A stretch of 64,000 nt of DNA. Origin: Streptomyces rishiriensis. Lineage in GTDB: Bacteria > Actinomycetota > Actinomycetes > Streptomycetales > Streptomycetaceae. The notes below the pieces were generated by a model. That model was not told the DNA's origin, did not search any database, and worked only from the letters and a program-made list of their open reading frames with translations. Position numbers and translations under genes: made by a program. The stretch spans positions 62,001 to 126,000 of the forward strand of contig NZ_BEWA01000003.1 of the NCBI RefSeq assembly GCF_003112535.1, given 5' to 3'. Below, piece after piece: positions 32,787 through 42,031 of this stretch. How positions within the stretch are numbered: position 1 is the first letter of the stretch; every line of letters starts with the position of its first letter.

Positions 32787-34457
32787 GTGACCATGATCAC
32801 TCCCGACCCCGGGAAACCCGCACCGCCCGAGTCCCCCGCAGCGCCCTCGCTTCGCCCCCGGGCGGGTGCGCCCGGTACGCTCACCGCCGTGCCACACGCT
32901 GATCAGTCCCAAACCACCCAGAAGGGCGCTTCCGTGACATACCCGGGACCGCCGCGACCGGCCCAGGTCTCCGCCACACCCCTCGCGGACCTCGCCGATC
33001 AGCTGGGCGCCGCGCAGCCGGAGAGCGCCGCCGTCGAGGTCACGGGCATCACCCATGACTCGCGCGCGGTCCGCCCCGGCGACCTGTACGCCGCCCTTCC
33101 CGGGGCCCGCCTGCACGGCGCCGACTTCGTCACCCAGGCCGCGAGCCTGGGCGCGGTCGCCGTGCTGACCGATCCGGCCGGCGCCGAGCGCGTCGCCGCG
33201 ACCGGTCTGCCGGCCCTGGTCGTCGACGACCCGCGCGGGCAGATGGGCGAGCTGGCGGCCACGATCTACGGGCGGCCCGGCCGCGGCCTGCTCCAGATCG
33301 GCATCACCGGCACCTCGGGCAAGACGACCACCGCGTACCTCGTCGAGGGCGGCCTGAAGGCCGTCAGGTCCACCGGGCTCATCGGCACCGTGGAGATGCG
33401 CATCGGCGACGAGCGCATCAAGTCCGAGCGCACCACCCCCGAAGCCACCGATCTGCAGGCCCTGTTCGCCGTCATGCGCGAGCGCGGCGTCGAGGCGGTC
33501 GCCATGGAGGTCTCCAGTCACGCCCTGGTCCTCGGCCGGGTCGACGGCTGCGTCTTCGACATCGCCGTGTTCAACAACCTCAGCCCGGAGCACATGGAGT
33601 TCCACTCCGGGATGGAGGACTACTTCCAGGCCAAGGCGCAGCTGTTCACCCGGAAACGCAGCAAACTCGGCGTGGTGAACTTCGACGACGAGTACGGCCG
33701 CCGGCTCATCGAGGAGGCGGAGGTCCCGGTCGTCACCTTCTCCGCCGAGGGCCATCCGGACGCCGACTGGCGCGCGGTCGACGTCGAGATCGGCCCGATG
33801 GACTCGACGTTCGCCGTGGTGGGCCCCGGCGGGGTGCGGGCGGCCGCCAGGGCGCCGCTGCCCGGCTCGTTCAACGTGGCGAACACCCTCGCCGCGATCG
33901 TCTCGCTCGCCGCCGCCGGCATCGACGCGCAGACCGCCGCCGACGGCGTCGCCGCCGTGCCGGGCGTGCCGGGCCGCCTGGAGCGGGTGGACGCCGGACA
34001 GCCCTATCTGGCGGTCGTCGACTACGCCCACAAGACGGACGCCGTCGAGTCGGTCCTGCGGGCCCTGCGCAAGGTCACCAAGGGCCGCCTGCACGTCGTC
34101 CTCGGCTGCGGCGGCGACCGGGACCGCACCAAGCGGGGCCCGATGGGCGCCGCCGTCGCCCGGCTGGCCGACACCGCCGTGCTGACCTCCGACAACCCCC
34201 GCTCCGAGGATCCGCTCGCGATCCTCGCGACCATGCTCGAAGGCGCGGCGTCCGTGCCCGCGCACGAACGCGGCGAGGTCCTGCTGTTCGAGGACCGGGC
34301 CGCCGCCGTCGCCGCGGTCGTGGCCCGCGCGCACGCCGGGGACACCGTGCTGGTCGCGGGCAAGGGCCATGAGCAGGGCCAGGACATCGCCGGCGTCGTC
34401 CGTCCGTTCGACGACCGCCAGGTGCTTCGCGAAGCTATCCAGCAGACCCAGGGATGA
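32787..34457 (+). CDS. murE: UDP-MurNAc-tripeptide synthetase MurE
   Basis: A 556-residue Mur ligase that adds diaminopimelate (LL-DAP in Streptomyces) to UDP-MurNAc-L-Ala-D-Glu. The ATP loop is GITGTSGKTTTAY, the Mur ligase core includes ERTTPEATDLQ and AMEVSSHALVLGRVDG, and the substrate-selecting motif DNPR appears in TSDNPRSEDP. The first roughly 60 residues are a Pro/Ala-rich extension. The GTG at 32787 is assigned; a shorter form starting at the ATG at 32793 or later is possible. Confidence 0.95.
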   Translation: MTMITPDPGKPAPPESPAAPSLRPRAGAPGTLTAVPHADQSQTTQKGASVTYPGPPRPAQVSATPLADLADQLGAAQPESAAVEVTGITHDSRAVRPGDLYAALPGARLHGADFVTQAASLGAVAVLTDPAGAERVAATGLPALVVDDPRGQMGELAATIYGRPGRGLLQIGITGTSGKTTTAYLVEGGLKAVRSTGLIGTVEMRIGDERIKSERTTPEATDLQALFAVMRERGVEAVAMEVSSHALVLGRVDGCVFDIAVFNNLSPEHMEFHSGMEDYFQAKAQLFTRKRSKLGVVNFDDEYGRRLIEEAEVPVVTFSAEGHPDADWRAVDVEIGPMDSTFAVVGPGGVRAAARAPLPGSFNVANTLAAIVSLAAAGIDAQTAADGVAAVPGVPGRLERVDAGQPYLAVVDYAHKTDAVESVLRALRKVTKGRLHVVLGCGGDRDRTKRGPMGAAVARLADTAVLTSDNPRSEDPLAILATMLEGAASVPAHERGEVLLFEDRAAAVAAVVARAHAGDTVLVAGKGHEQGQDIAGVVRPFDDRQVLREAIQQTQG

Positions 34458-34461
34458 ACTT

Positions 34462-35892
34462 GTGATCGCCCTCTCCCTCGCCGAGATCGCAGCAGTCGTC
34501 GGCGGGCAGACGCACGACATACCGGATCCGTCCGTGCGGGTCACCGGACCGGTCGTCCGGGACTCCCGCGAGGTGGAGCCCGGCAGCCTCTTCGTCGCCT
34601 TCGTCGGCGAACGCGTGGACGGCCACGACTACGCGGCCCAGGTCGTCGAGGCGGGTGCGGCGGCCGTGCTGGCCTCACGGCCCGTCGGCGTCCCCGCGAT
34701 CGTCGTGGACGACGTCCAGGCGGCGCTGGGCGCCCTCGCCCGGCACGTCGTGCACGCCCTCGGCGCGACCCTCGTCGCGCTCACCGGCTCGGCCGGCAAG
34801 ACCAGCACCAAGGACCTCGTCGCGCAGGTGCTCCGGCGCAAGGCGCCGACCGTGTTCACGCCCGGCTCGCTCAACAACGAGATCGGGCTGCCGCTGACGG
34901 CGCTGTCGGCCACCGAGGAGACCCGGTTCCTCGTCCTGGAGATGGGGGCCCGCGGGATCGGGCACATCCGCTACCTCACCGGTCTGACGCCCCCGCGGAT
35001 CGGCCTCGTGCTGAACGTCGGCACCGCCCACATCGGCGAGTTCGGCGGCCGCGAACAGATCGCACAGGCAAAGGGCGAGTTGGTCGAGGCCCTTCCGCCG
35101 GCGAGCGAGGGCGGCATCGCGATCCTCAACGCCGACGACCCCGCGGTCCGCGCCATGGCCTCCCGTACACAGGCGAAGGTGGTCCTTTTCGGAGAGTCCG
35201 GCGAAGCGGACGTTCGGGCCGAGAACGTGCGACTCACGGACAGCGGACAGCCCGCCTTCAGCCTTCGCACACCCTCCGGGTGCAGCGATGTGACCATGCG
35301 CCTGTACGGTGAGCATCACGTGTCGAACGCGCTCGCCGCGGCCGCCGTCGCCCATGAGCTGGGCATGTCCGCGGAAGAGATCGCCACCGCGCTCTCCGAG
35401 GCGGGCTCCCTCTCCCGCTGGCGGATGGAGGTCACCGAGCGCCCGGACGGCGTGACGATCGTCAACGACGCCTACAACGCGAACCCCGAGTCCATGCGAG
35501 CCGCCCTGCGCGCGCTCGCCGCAATGGGCAAAGCCTCACAGGCGAGGGGGGGCCGGACCTGGGCGGTGCTCGGCAAGATGGCCGAGCTCGGGGACGAGGC
35601 GCTCGCCGAGCACGACGCGGTCGGACGGCTCGCCGTCCGGCTCAATGTCGGCAAGCTCGTCGCGGTCGGGGGCAGGGAAGCCGCCTGGCTGCAACTGGGC
35701 GCATATAACGAGGGTTCGTGGGGTGAGGAGTCGGTGCACGTGTCCGACGCACAGGCGGCTGTCGACCTGTTGCGCAGCGAGTTGCGCCCGGGGGACGTCG
35801 TGCTCGTGAAGGCGTCCCGTTCGGTCGGTCTCGAGAGCGTCGCGCAGGCGCTGCTCGCGACCGGCTCCGAGGGTGAGGTCGCCGCCCGATGA
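34462..35892 (+). CDS. murF: UDP-MurNAc-pentapeptide synthetase MurF
   Basis: A 476-residue Mur ligase that adds D-Ala-D-Ala to the UDP-MurNAc tripeptide. The ATP-binding loop is LTGSAGKTSTKD, followed by TPGSLNNEIGLPLT, LEMGARGIGHI and VNDAYNANPESM, all MurF signatures. The GTG at 34462 lies 4 nt after the murE stop, with AGGGATGA as the ribosome site. The stop overlaps mraY by 4 nt, so the genes should be translationally coupled. Confidence 0.96.
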   Translation: MIALSLAEIAAVVGGQTHDIPDPSVRVTGPVVRDSREVEPGSLFVAFVGERVDGHDYAAQVVEAGAAAVLASRPVGVPAIVVDDVQAALGALARHVVHALGATLVALTGSAGKTSTKDLVAQVLRRKAPTVFTPGSLNNEIGLPLTALSATEETRFLVLEMGARGIGHIRYLTGLTPPRIGLVLNVGTAHIGEFGGREQIAQAKGELVEALPPASEGGIAILNADDPAVRAMASRTQAKVVLFGESGEADVRAENVRLTDSGQPAFSLRTPSGCSDVTMRLYGEHHVSNALAAAAVAHELGMSAEEIATALSEAGSLSRWRMEVTERPDGVTIVNDAYNANPESMRAALRALAAMGKASQARGGRTWAVLGKMAELGDEALAEHDAVGRLAVRLNVGKLVAVGGREAAWLQLGAYNEGSWGEESVHVSDAQAAVDLLRSELRPGDVVLVKASRSVGLESVAQALLATGSEGEVAAR

Positions 35893-36962
35893 TGAATCAG
35901 ATCCTGTTCGCGGGTGTGATCGGCCTCTTCCTGACGCTGGTCGGCACGCCGCTGCTGATCAAGCTGCTGGCGCGCAAGGGCTACGGTCAGTACATCCGCG
36001 ACGACGGCCCGCGCGAGCACGCCAGCAAACGCGGCACGCCGACCATGGGCGGCATCGCCTTCATCTTCGCGACGGTCGCCGCGTACTTCCTGTCCAAGGT
36101 GATCACCGGCAAGCCGCCGACCTACTCCGGTCTGCTGGTGCTGGGTCTGATGTGCGGCATGGGCCTGGTCGGCTTCCTCGACGACTACATCAAGATCGTC
36201 AAGCGTCGTTCGCTGGGTCTGCGGGCCAAGGCGAAGATGGCCGGCCAGCTGATCGTCGGCATCGCCTTCGCCGTTCTGTCGCTGCAGTTCTCCGACAACC
36301 GGGGCAACACGCCCGCCTCCACCAAGCTGTCGTTCATCACGGACTTCGGCTGGACGATCGGCCCCGTGCTGTTCGTGGTCTGGGCGCTGTTCATGATCCT
36401 GGCGATGTCCAACGGCGTGAACCTGACCGACGGTCTGGACGGCCTCGCCACCGGGGCCTCCGTCCTGGTCTTCGGCGCCTACACATTCATCGGCGTCTGG
36501 CAGTTCCAGGAGTCCTGCGCCAACGGCGAGACCCTGACCAACCCCAGCGCCTGCTACGAGGTGCGCGATCCGCTGGACCTCGCGGTCATCGCCTCCGCGC
36601 TGATGGGCGCCTGCCTCGGCTTCCTGTGGTGGAACACGTCCCCGGCCAAGATCTTCATGGGCGACACCGGTTCGCTGGCGCTCGGCGGCGTGCTCGCCGG
36701 TCTCGCGATCTGCTCCCGCACCGAGCTGCTGATCGCCCTCCTCGGCGGCCTGTTCGTGCTGATCACCATGTCGGTGGTCATCCAGGTCGGTTCCTTCAAG
36801 CTCACCGGCAAGCGCGTCTTCCGCATGGCGCCACTGCAGCACCACTTCGAACTCAAAGGCTGGTCCGAGGTCCTGGTCGTGGTCCGCTTCTGGATCATCC
36901 AGGGCATCTGTGTGATCGTCGGACTGGGTCTCTTCTACGCGGGATGGGCAGCGGACAAGTGA
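35889..36962 (+). CDS. mraY: Phospho-MurNAc-pentapeptide translocase MraY
   Basis: A 357-residue polytopic membrane enzyme with about ten helices that transfers phospho-MurNAc-pentapeptide to undecaprenyl phosphate, forming lipid I. GTPTMGGIAF, LGFLDDY-type (LVGFLDDYIKI, catalytic Asp pair), SNGVNLTDGLDGLA, FMGDTGSLALGG and the C-terminal APLQHHFELKGWSE are the family hallmarks. The ATG at 35889 overlaps the murF stop (ATGA). The stop overlaps the murD start region. Confidence 0.97.
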   Translation: MMNQILFAGVIGLFLTLVGTPLLIKLLARKGYGQYIRDDGPREHASKRGTPTMGGIAFIFATVAAYFLSKVITGKPPTYSGLLVLGLMCGMGLVGFLDDYIKIVKRRSLGLRAKAKMAGQLIVGIAFAVLSLQFSDNRGNTPASTKLSFITDFGWTIGPVLFVVWALFMILAMSNGVNLTDGLDGLATGASVLVFGAYTFIGVWQFQESCANGETLTNPSACYEVRDPLDLAVIASALMGACLGFLWWNTSPAKIFMGDTGSLALGGVLAGLAICSRTELLIALLGGLFVLITMSVVIQVGSFKLTGKRVFRMAPLQHHFELKGWSEVLVVVRFWIIQGICVIVGLGLFYAGWAADK

Positions 36963-38371
36963 CCGACTGGCAGGGGAAGAACGTCACCGTCGCCGGACTC
37001 GGCGTCTCCGGCGTCCCGGCGGCCAAGGTGCTGCACGGGCTCGGCGCACACGTCACCGTCGTCAACGACGGCGACGACGCCCGCGCGCGGGAGCAGGCCG
37101 CCGAACTGGAGGCGCTGGGCGTGACCGTGCGCCTCGGCGACGGGGACACCCTGCCCGACGGCGCCGAACTCGTCGTCACCGCGCCCGGCTGGAAGCCGGA
37201 CAAGCCGCTGTTCACGGCGGCGCGGGAGGCCGGCGTGCCGGTCTGGGGCGACGTCGAACTCGCCTGGCGGCTCAGGGGGCTGGACGGCAGGCCGGCCGCC
37301 CCCTGGCTCTGCGTCACCGGCACCAACGGCAAGACGACCACCACCCGGATGCTGGCCTCGATCCTGGAGGCCGCCGGCCTGCGCACGGCCGCCGTCGGCA
37401 ACATCGGCGTCTCGCTGCTGGACACGGTGGTCGGGGACCAGGAGTACGACGTCCTCGCCGTCGAACTCTCCAGCTACCAGCTGCACTGGGCGCCCTCGCT
37501 GCGCGCCCACTCCGCCGCCGTCCTCAACCTCGCCCCCGACCACCTCGACTGGCACGGCTCCATGGAGGCGTACGCCAGGGACAAAGGGCGCGTCTACCAG
37601 GGCAACCAGATCGCCTGTGTCTACAACGTGGCCGACAAGGCCACCGAGGACCTGGTGCGCGAGGCGGACGTCGAGGAGGGCTGCCGGGCCGTGGGCTTCA
37701 CCCTCGGCGCTCCCGCCCCGTCGCAACTCGGCGTGGTGGACGGCATCCTGATCGACCGCGCCTTCGTCGAGAACCGGCACAAGAACGCCCAGGAGCTCGC
37801 CGAGGTCTCGGACGTCAACCCGCCGGCCCCGCACAACATCGCCAACGCCCTTGCCGCGGCGGCCCTCGCGCGCGCCTTCGGGGTGCCTGCCAGGGCCGTC
37901 CGGGACGGTCTGCGGGCCTTCACCCCGGACGCCCACCGCATCGCCCACGTGGCGGACGTGGACGGCGTCGCCTACGTCGACGACTCCAAGGCCACCAACA
38001 CGCACGCGGCGCAAGCCTCGTTGGCGGCCTACCCGTCGATCGTCTGGATCGCGGGCGGACTCGCCAAGGGCGCGACCTTCGACGAGCTCGTGGCCGAGTC
38101 GGCCGCGCGCCTTCGCGCCGTGGTGCTCATCGGCGCCGACCGCGCCCTGATCCGTGAAGCCCTGGCGCGACACGCCCCGGAAGTACCCGTCGTCGACCTC
38201 GACCGGACCGACACTGGGGCGATGCTCGCGGCTGTCCGGGAGGCCCGGCGCCTGGCCGTCGCAGGCGACACGGTGCTCCTCGCCCCGGCCTGCGCCTCCA
38301 TGGACATGTTCGTCAACTACAACCAGCGCGGTGACGCGTTCGCACAGGCCGTCCGCGAACTCGGCGCCTGA
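36944..38371 (+). CDS. murD: UDP-MurNAc-L-alanine:D-glutamate ligase MurD
   Basis: A 475-residue cytoplasmic Mur ligase that adds D-Glu to UDP-MurNAc-L-Ala. The N-terminal nucleotide fold is VTVAGLGVSGVPAAKVL, the ATP loop is VTGTNGKTTTTRM, and AVELSSYQLHW, NLAPDHLDWHGS, DDSKATNTHAA and LAPACASMDMF are all conserved. The ATG at 36944 lies inside mraY; a GTG at 36959, which overlaps the mraY stop (GTGA), is an alternative that removes five residues. Confidence 0.95.
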   Translation: MGSGQVTDWQGKNVTVAGLGVSGVPAAKVLHGLGAHVTVVNDGDDARAREQAAELEALGVTVRLGDGDTLPDGAELVVTAPGWKPDKPLFTAAREAGVPVWGDVELAWRLRGLDGRPAAPWLCVTGTNGKTTTTRMLASILEAAGLRTAAVGNIGVSLLDTVVGDQEYDVLAVELSSYQLHWAPSLRAHSAAVLNLAPDHLDWHGSMEAYARDKGRVYQGNQIACVYNVADKATEDLVREADVEEGCRAVGFTLGAPAPSQLGVVDGILIDRAFVENRHKNAQELAEVSDVNPPAPHNIANALAAAALARAFGVPARAVRDGLRAFTPDAHRIAHVADVDGVAYVDDSKATNTHAAQASLAAYPSIVWIAGGLAKGATFDELVAESAARLRAVVLIGADRALIREALARHAPEVPVVDLDRTDTGAMLAAVREARRLAVAGDTVLLAPACASMDMFVNYNQRGDAFAQAVRELGA

Positions 38372-38461
38372 CCCGGCCGCCTGCCGGGCGACCTTGGGAG
38401 GGACGCGTGGGACCGTCACGGCCGACGTACAGCGGACGACTCAGCGGGTACGGAGCGGAAG

Positions 38462-39829
38462 ATGCCCGGTAGCCGTACCGGGCGTCGTCCGCCCGTGCAG
38501 CGGACCGTCCGCCGACCCCCGGCCCTCTCCCGGGCGGGCCGGGACAACCTGGTACGACGGTTCCACACGCGTGCCAGGAAGGCCTGGGACCGCCCGCTGA
38601 CGGCCTACTACCTGATCTTCGGCGGCAGTCTGCTGATCACCGTGCTGGGCCTCGTGATGGTCTACTCGGCCTCCCAGATCACCGCGCTGCAGATGTCGTT
38701 GCCGGGTTCGTTCTTCTTCCGCAAACAGTTCCTGGCCGCCTCCATCGGCGCCGTGCTGCTGTTCGTCGCGTCGCGGATGCCGGTGAAGCTGCACCGCGGG
38801 CTCGCCTATCCGATCCTCGCGGTCGCCGTCTTCCTCATGGCCCTGGTGCAGGTGCCGGGGATAGGGATGTCGGTCAACGGCAACCAGAACTGGATCTCGC
38901 TCGGCGGCTCCTTCCAGATCCAGCCCAGCGAGTTCGGCAAGCTCGCGCTGGTGCTGTGGAGCGCCGATCTGCTCGCCCGCAAACAGGAGAGGAACCTGCT
39001 CGCGCAGTGGAAGCACATGCTGGTGCCGCTGGTGCCGGTCGCGTTCATGCTGCTCGGGCTGATCATGCTGGGCGGCGACATGGGCACGGCGATCATCCTG
39101 ACGGCGATCCTGTTCGGCCTGCTGTGGCTGGCGGGGGCGCCCACCCGGCTCTTCGTCGGGGTCCTGTCGATCGCCGCCACCCTCGGCGTGATCCTCATCA
39201 AGACCAGCCCGAACCGCATGGCCCGCCTGCAGTGCATCGGCGCCACCGACCCCGGCCCGGGCGACGCCTGCTGGCAGGCCGTGCACGGGATCTACGCCCT
39301 GGCCTCCGGCGGGATCTTGGGCTCCGGCCTCGGCGCGAGTGTGGAGAAATGGGGGCAACTCCCCGAAGCGCACACCGACTTCATCTTCGCCGTCACCGGC
39401 GAGGAACTGGGCCTCGCGGGGACGCTGTCGGTGCTCGCCCTGTTCGCGGCTCTAGGCTATGCGGGTATCCGCGTGGCCGGACGCACGGAGGACCCCTTCG
39501 TGAGGTACGCCGCGGGAGGTGTGACCACCTGGATCACCGCTCAAGCGGTGATCAACATCGGTGCGGTGCTCGGCCTGCTGCCGATCGCCGGCGTCCCCCT
39601 CCCGCTGTTCTCCTACGGGGGCTCCGCCCTGCTGCCGACCATGTTCGCCATCGGGCTGCTGATCGCCTTCGCACGCGACGAGCCCGCTGCGCGGGCGGCG
39701 CTTGCGATGCGGCATCCCCGCTTTGGTAGAAAGCGGGGGTCGGGGGGCTCGGCGTTCGACCGGAGTCCCCGGAGATGGAACACGATGCGACGGCGTGCCT
39801 CGGCGGCGCGCCCGTCCGGAGAGCGGTGA
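38462..39829 (+). CDS. ftsW: Septal peptidoglycan polymerase FtsW (SEDS)
   Basis: A 455-residue SEDS glycosyltransferase with about ten transmembrane helices that polymerises lipid II together with FtsI. VMVYSAS near the first helix, NGNQNWISLG, QPSEFGKLALVLW, GGDMGTAIIL, the catalytic-loop segment EKWGQLPEAHTDFIFAVTGEE (conserved Asp) and PLPLFSYGGSAL are conserved. Both termini are basic and cytoplasmic. The ATG at 38462 follows GGAGCGGAAG. A 90-nt gap separates it from murD and could hold its own promoter; I cannot assign boxes with confidence. Confidence 0.96.
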   Translation: MPGSRTGRRPPVQRTVRRPPALSRAGRDNLVRRFHTRARKAWDRPLTAYYLIFGGSLLITVLGLVMVYSASQITALQMSLPGSFFFRKQFLAASIGAVLLFVASRMPVKLHRGLAYPILAVAVFLMALVQVPGIGMSVNGNQNWISLGGSFQIQPSEFGKLALVLWSADLLARKQERNLLAQWKHMLVPLVPVAFMLLGLIMLGGDMGTAIILTAILFGLLWLAGAPTRLFVGVLSIAATLGVILIKTSPNRMARLQCIGATDPGPGDACWQAVHGIYALASGGILGSGLGASVEKWGQLPEAHTDFIFAVTGEELGLAGTLSVLALFAALGYAGIRVAGRTEDPFVRYAAGGVTTWITAQAVINIGAVLGLLPIAGVPLPLFSYGGSALLPTMFAIGLLIAFARDEPAARAALAMRHPRFGRKRGSGGSAFDRSPRRWNTMRRRASAARPSGER

Positions 39830-39835
39830 ATTTCG

Positions 39836-40933
39836 GTGCATGTCGTACTCGCTGGTGGGGGGACCGCCGGCCACATCGAGCCCGCGCTCGCCCTCGCGGA
39901 CGCCCTGCGCAGGCAGGACCCCGGTGTGGGGATCACGGCCCTGGGCACGGAGCGCGGCCTGGAGACCACGCTCGTTCCGCAGCGGGGCTACGAGCTCGCG
40001 CTGATCCCCGCCGTGCCGCTGCCGCGCAAGCCCACCCCTGAGCTGATCACCGTTCCGGGCCGGCTGCGCGGCACGATCAAGGCCGCCGAGCAGATCCTGG
40101 AGCGCACCAAGGCGGACGCCGTCGTCGGCTTCGGCGGTTACGTGGCCCTGCCCGGCTACCTGGCCGCCAAGCGCCTCGGTGTGCCGATCGTCGTCCACGA
40201 GGCCAACGCCCGCCCCGGCCTGGCCAACAAGATCGGTTCGCGCTACGCGGCCCGGGTCGCCGTCTCCACGCCCGACAGCAAGCTGCGCGACGCCCGCTAC
40301 ATCGGCATCCCGCTGCGCCGCTCCATCGCCACCCTGGACCGCGCCGCGGCCCGCCCCGAGGCCCGGCACATGTTCGGCCTCGACCCCAACCTGCCGACCC
40401 TGCTGGTCTCCGGCGGCTCCCAGGGCGCCCGCCGCCTGAACGAGGTCGTCCAGCAGGTCGCGCCCTGGCTGCAGCAGGCCGGCATCCAGATCCTGCACGC
40501 GGTCGGGCCGAAGAACGAACTGCCGCATGTGCAGCAGATGCCGGGGATGCCCCCGTACATCCCGGTACCGTACGTCGAGCGGATGGACCTCGCGTACGCC
40601 GCCGCCGACATGATGCTGTGCCGGGCGGGCGCGATGACCGTCGCCGAGCTCTCCGCCGTCGGACTTCCGGCCGCCTACGTTCCGCTGCCCATCGGCAACG
40701 GCGAACAGCGGCTGAACGCCCAGCCGGTGGTCAAGGCGGGCGGCGGACTGCTGGTCGACGACGCGGAACTGACCCCCGAGTGGGTCCGGGAGACCGTCCT
40801 TCCCGTCCTCGCCGACCCGCACCGGCTGTACGAGATGTCCCGCGCGGCCAGCGAGTTCGGCCGCCGCGACGCCGACGACCTGCTCGTCGGCCTGGTGTAC
40901 GAGGCGATCGCCGCCTCTCGTGCACACCGTTAG
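39836..40933 (+). CDS. murG: UDP-GlcNAc:lipid I transferase MurG
   Basis: A 365-residue peripheral membrane glycosyltransferase (GT-B fold) that makes lipid II from lipid I. The N-terminal loop GGGTAGHIEPALALADAL (variant of the family GGTGGHIxPA loop), GFGGYVALPG, HEANARPGLANK, the second-domain loop VSGGSQGARRLNEV and CRAGAMTVAELSAVGLPA with the following NGEQRLNA are conserved. The GTG at 39836 lies 6 nt after the ftsW stop. murC, which follows murG in mycobacteria, is absent here; ftsQ follows directly. Confidence 0.96.
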   Translation: MHVVLAGGGTAGHIEPALALADALRRQDPGVGITALGTERGLETTLVPQRGYELALIPAVPLPRKPTPELITVPGRLRGTIKAAEQILERTKADAVVGFGGYVALPGYLAAKRLGVPIVVHEANARPGLANKIGSRYAARVAVSTPDSKLRDARYIGIPLRRSIATLDRAAARPEARHMFGLDPNLPTLLVSGGSQGARRLNEVVQQVAPWLQQAGIQILHAVGPKNELPHVQQMPGMPPYIPVPYVERMDLAYAAADMMLCRAGAMTVAELSAVGLPAAYVPLPIGNGEQRLNAQPVVKAGGGLLVDDAELTPEWVRETVLPVLADPHRLYEMSRAASEFGRRDADDLLVGLVYEAIAASRAHR

Positions 40934-40959
40934 GCACGTCTGACGAAAGGGCAGGGAGC

Positions 40960-41754
40960 GTGGCCGGATCAGACACCGCCGAGCGCGGTGCACGCCAGCA
41001 GGAGTCGTCCGGCCCGCCCCTCGTCCGGCGGCCGGGACCGCGTCGGCTTCGTACGATCATCATCCTGGCGTGCGCCGTCGTGCTCCTGGGCGCCGGCGCC
41101 GTCTGGGTGTTGTACGGCTCGCAGTGGCTGCGGGTGCGCAGCGTCGCCGTCTCGGGAACCGCGGTGCTGACGCCGCAGCAGGTGCGCGAGGCCGCCGACG
41201 TACCCGTCGGGGCGCCGTTGGTCTCCGTCGACACCGACGCGATCGAGGCGCGGCTGCGCAGGGAACTGCACCGGATCGACTCGGTGGACGTGGTCCGTTC
41301 CTGGCCGCACGGGATCGATCTGAAAGTGACCGAACGCACTCCGGTTCTGCTGGTGCGCAAAGGATCGAAGTTCGTGGAAGTGGACCACGAAGGCGTCCGT
41401 TTCGCCACGGTTTCCCAAGCTCCCGGCGGGGTGCCGCTTCTCGAGACGGCCGTGTCCTCCTCGCGTTCGGCCGCCGCGAGTCTGCGCCGGTTCGGCGAGG
41501 AGCGACTGGTGCGGGAGGCGGTCGCGGCCGCCGGCTCCCTTCCGGCCGCCGTCGCCCGGGAGACCCGGCTCGTCAAGGTCCGCTCCTACGACGACATCTC
41601 GCTGGAGCTGGGACACGGCCGCACGGTCGCCTGGGGGAGCGCCGAGCAGGGCGCCGCGAAGGGCCGCGCACTGACCGCTCTGATGAAAGCGGCACCGACC
41701 GCCCGGCACTTCGACGTGAGCGCTCCCACCGCCCCCGCGTCATCGGGGAGTTGA
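40960..41754 (+). CDS. ftsQ: Cell-division protein FtsQ (DivIB)
   Basis: A 264-residue bitopic protein linking FtsL/DivIC to the septal synthase. It has a short cytoplasmic N-terminus, one transmembrane helix (about 31-50) and a POTRA domain (WLRVRSVAVSGTAVLTPQQVREAA). The beta domain contains SWPHGIDLKVTERTP and VDHEGVRFATV. The GTG at 40960 is the only plausible start; its GGGAG site is unusually close, so initiation may rely on AAAGGG further upstream. It lies 26 nt after murG. Confidence 0.92.
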   Translation: MAGSDTAERGARQQESSGPPLVRRPGPRRLRTIIILACAVVLLGAGAVWVLYGSQWLRVRSVAVSGTAVLTPQQVREAADVPVGAPLVSVDTDAIEARLRRELHRIDSVDVVRSWPHGIDLKVTERTPVLLVRKGSKFVEVDHEGVRFATVSQAPGGVPLLETAVSSSRSAAASLRRFGEERLVREAVAAAGSLPAAVARETRLVKVRSYDDISLELGHGRTVAWGSAEQGAAKGRALTALMKAAPTARHFDVSAPTAPASSGS

Positions 41755-41782
41755 CGCACATTCGCGCAGGCCAGCACCCTGG

Positions 41783-41935
41783 TTGGGCAGCGACACGGCT
41801 GATCACATAGGGTGAAAAGAAAAACGGGAGGTTCGGCGTGTTCGTTGAACGGGCGCCACTTGTCGACTTAGTGTCCTGTTCAGAAGACTTCAAGGAACGG
41901 ACACACTGGTAACCCTAAACTTCAGCGTTAGGGTT
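41783..41935 (+). promoter_or_regulatory. ftsZ promoter/leader region with a dyad
   Basis: The 277-nt ftsQ-ftsZ gap is the largest in the cluster. Two promoter-like pairs are visible: TTGGGC (41783-41788) with CATAGG (41806-41811), and TTGAAC (41845-41850) with TAGTGT (41869-41874). GACAC, the WhiA core motif, occurs at 41900-41904. AACCCTAA (41911-41918) and TTAGGGTT (41928-41935) form a perfect 8-bp inverted repeat. Streptomyces ftsZ is known to have several promoters, one of them sporulation-specific under WhiA/WhiB; which of these boxes corresponds to it is inference. Confidence 0.5.
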
Positions 41936-42031
41936 CGGGTCGGCGAAACGGACCGTCCCATTCGGCATCAGTCGTCGCATCGCATCACCTGCGAGACGAC
42001 GACACGTAACTCGAGGCGAGAGGCCTTCGAC

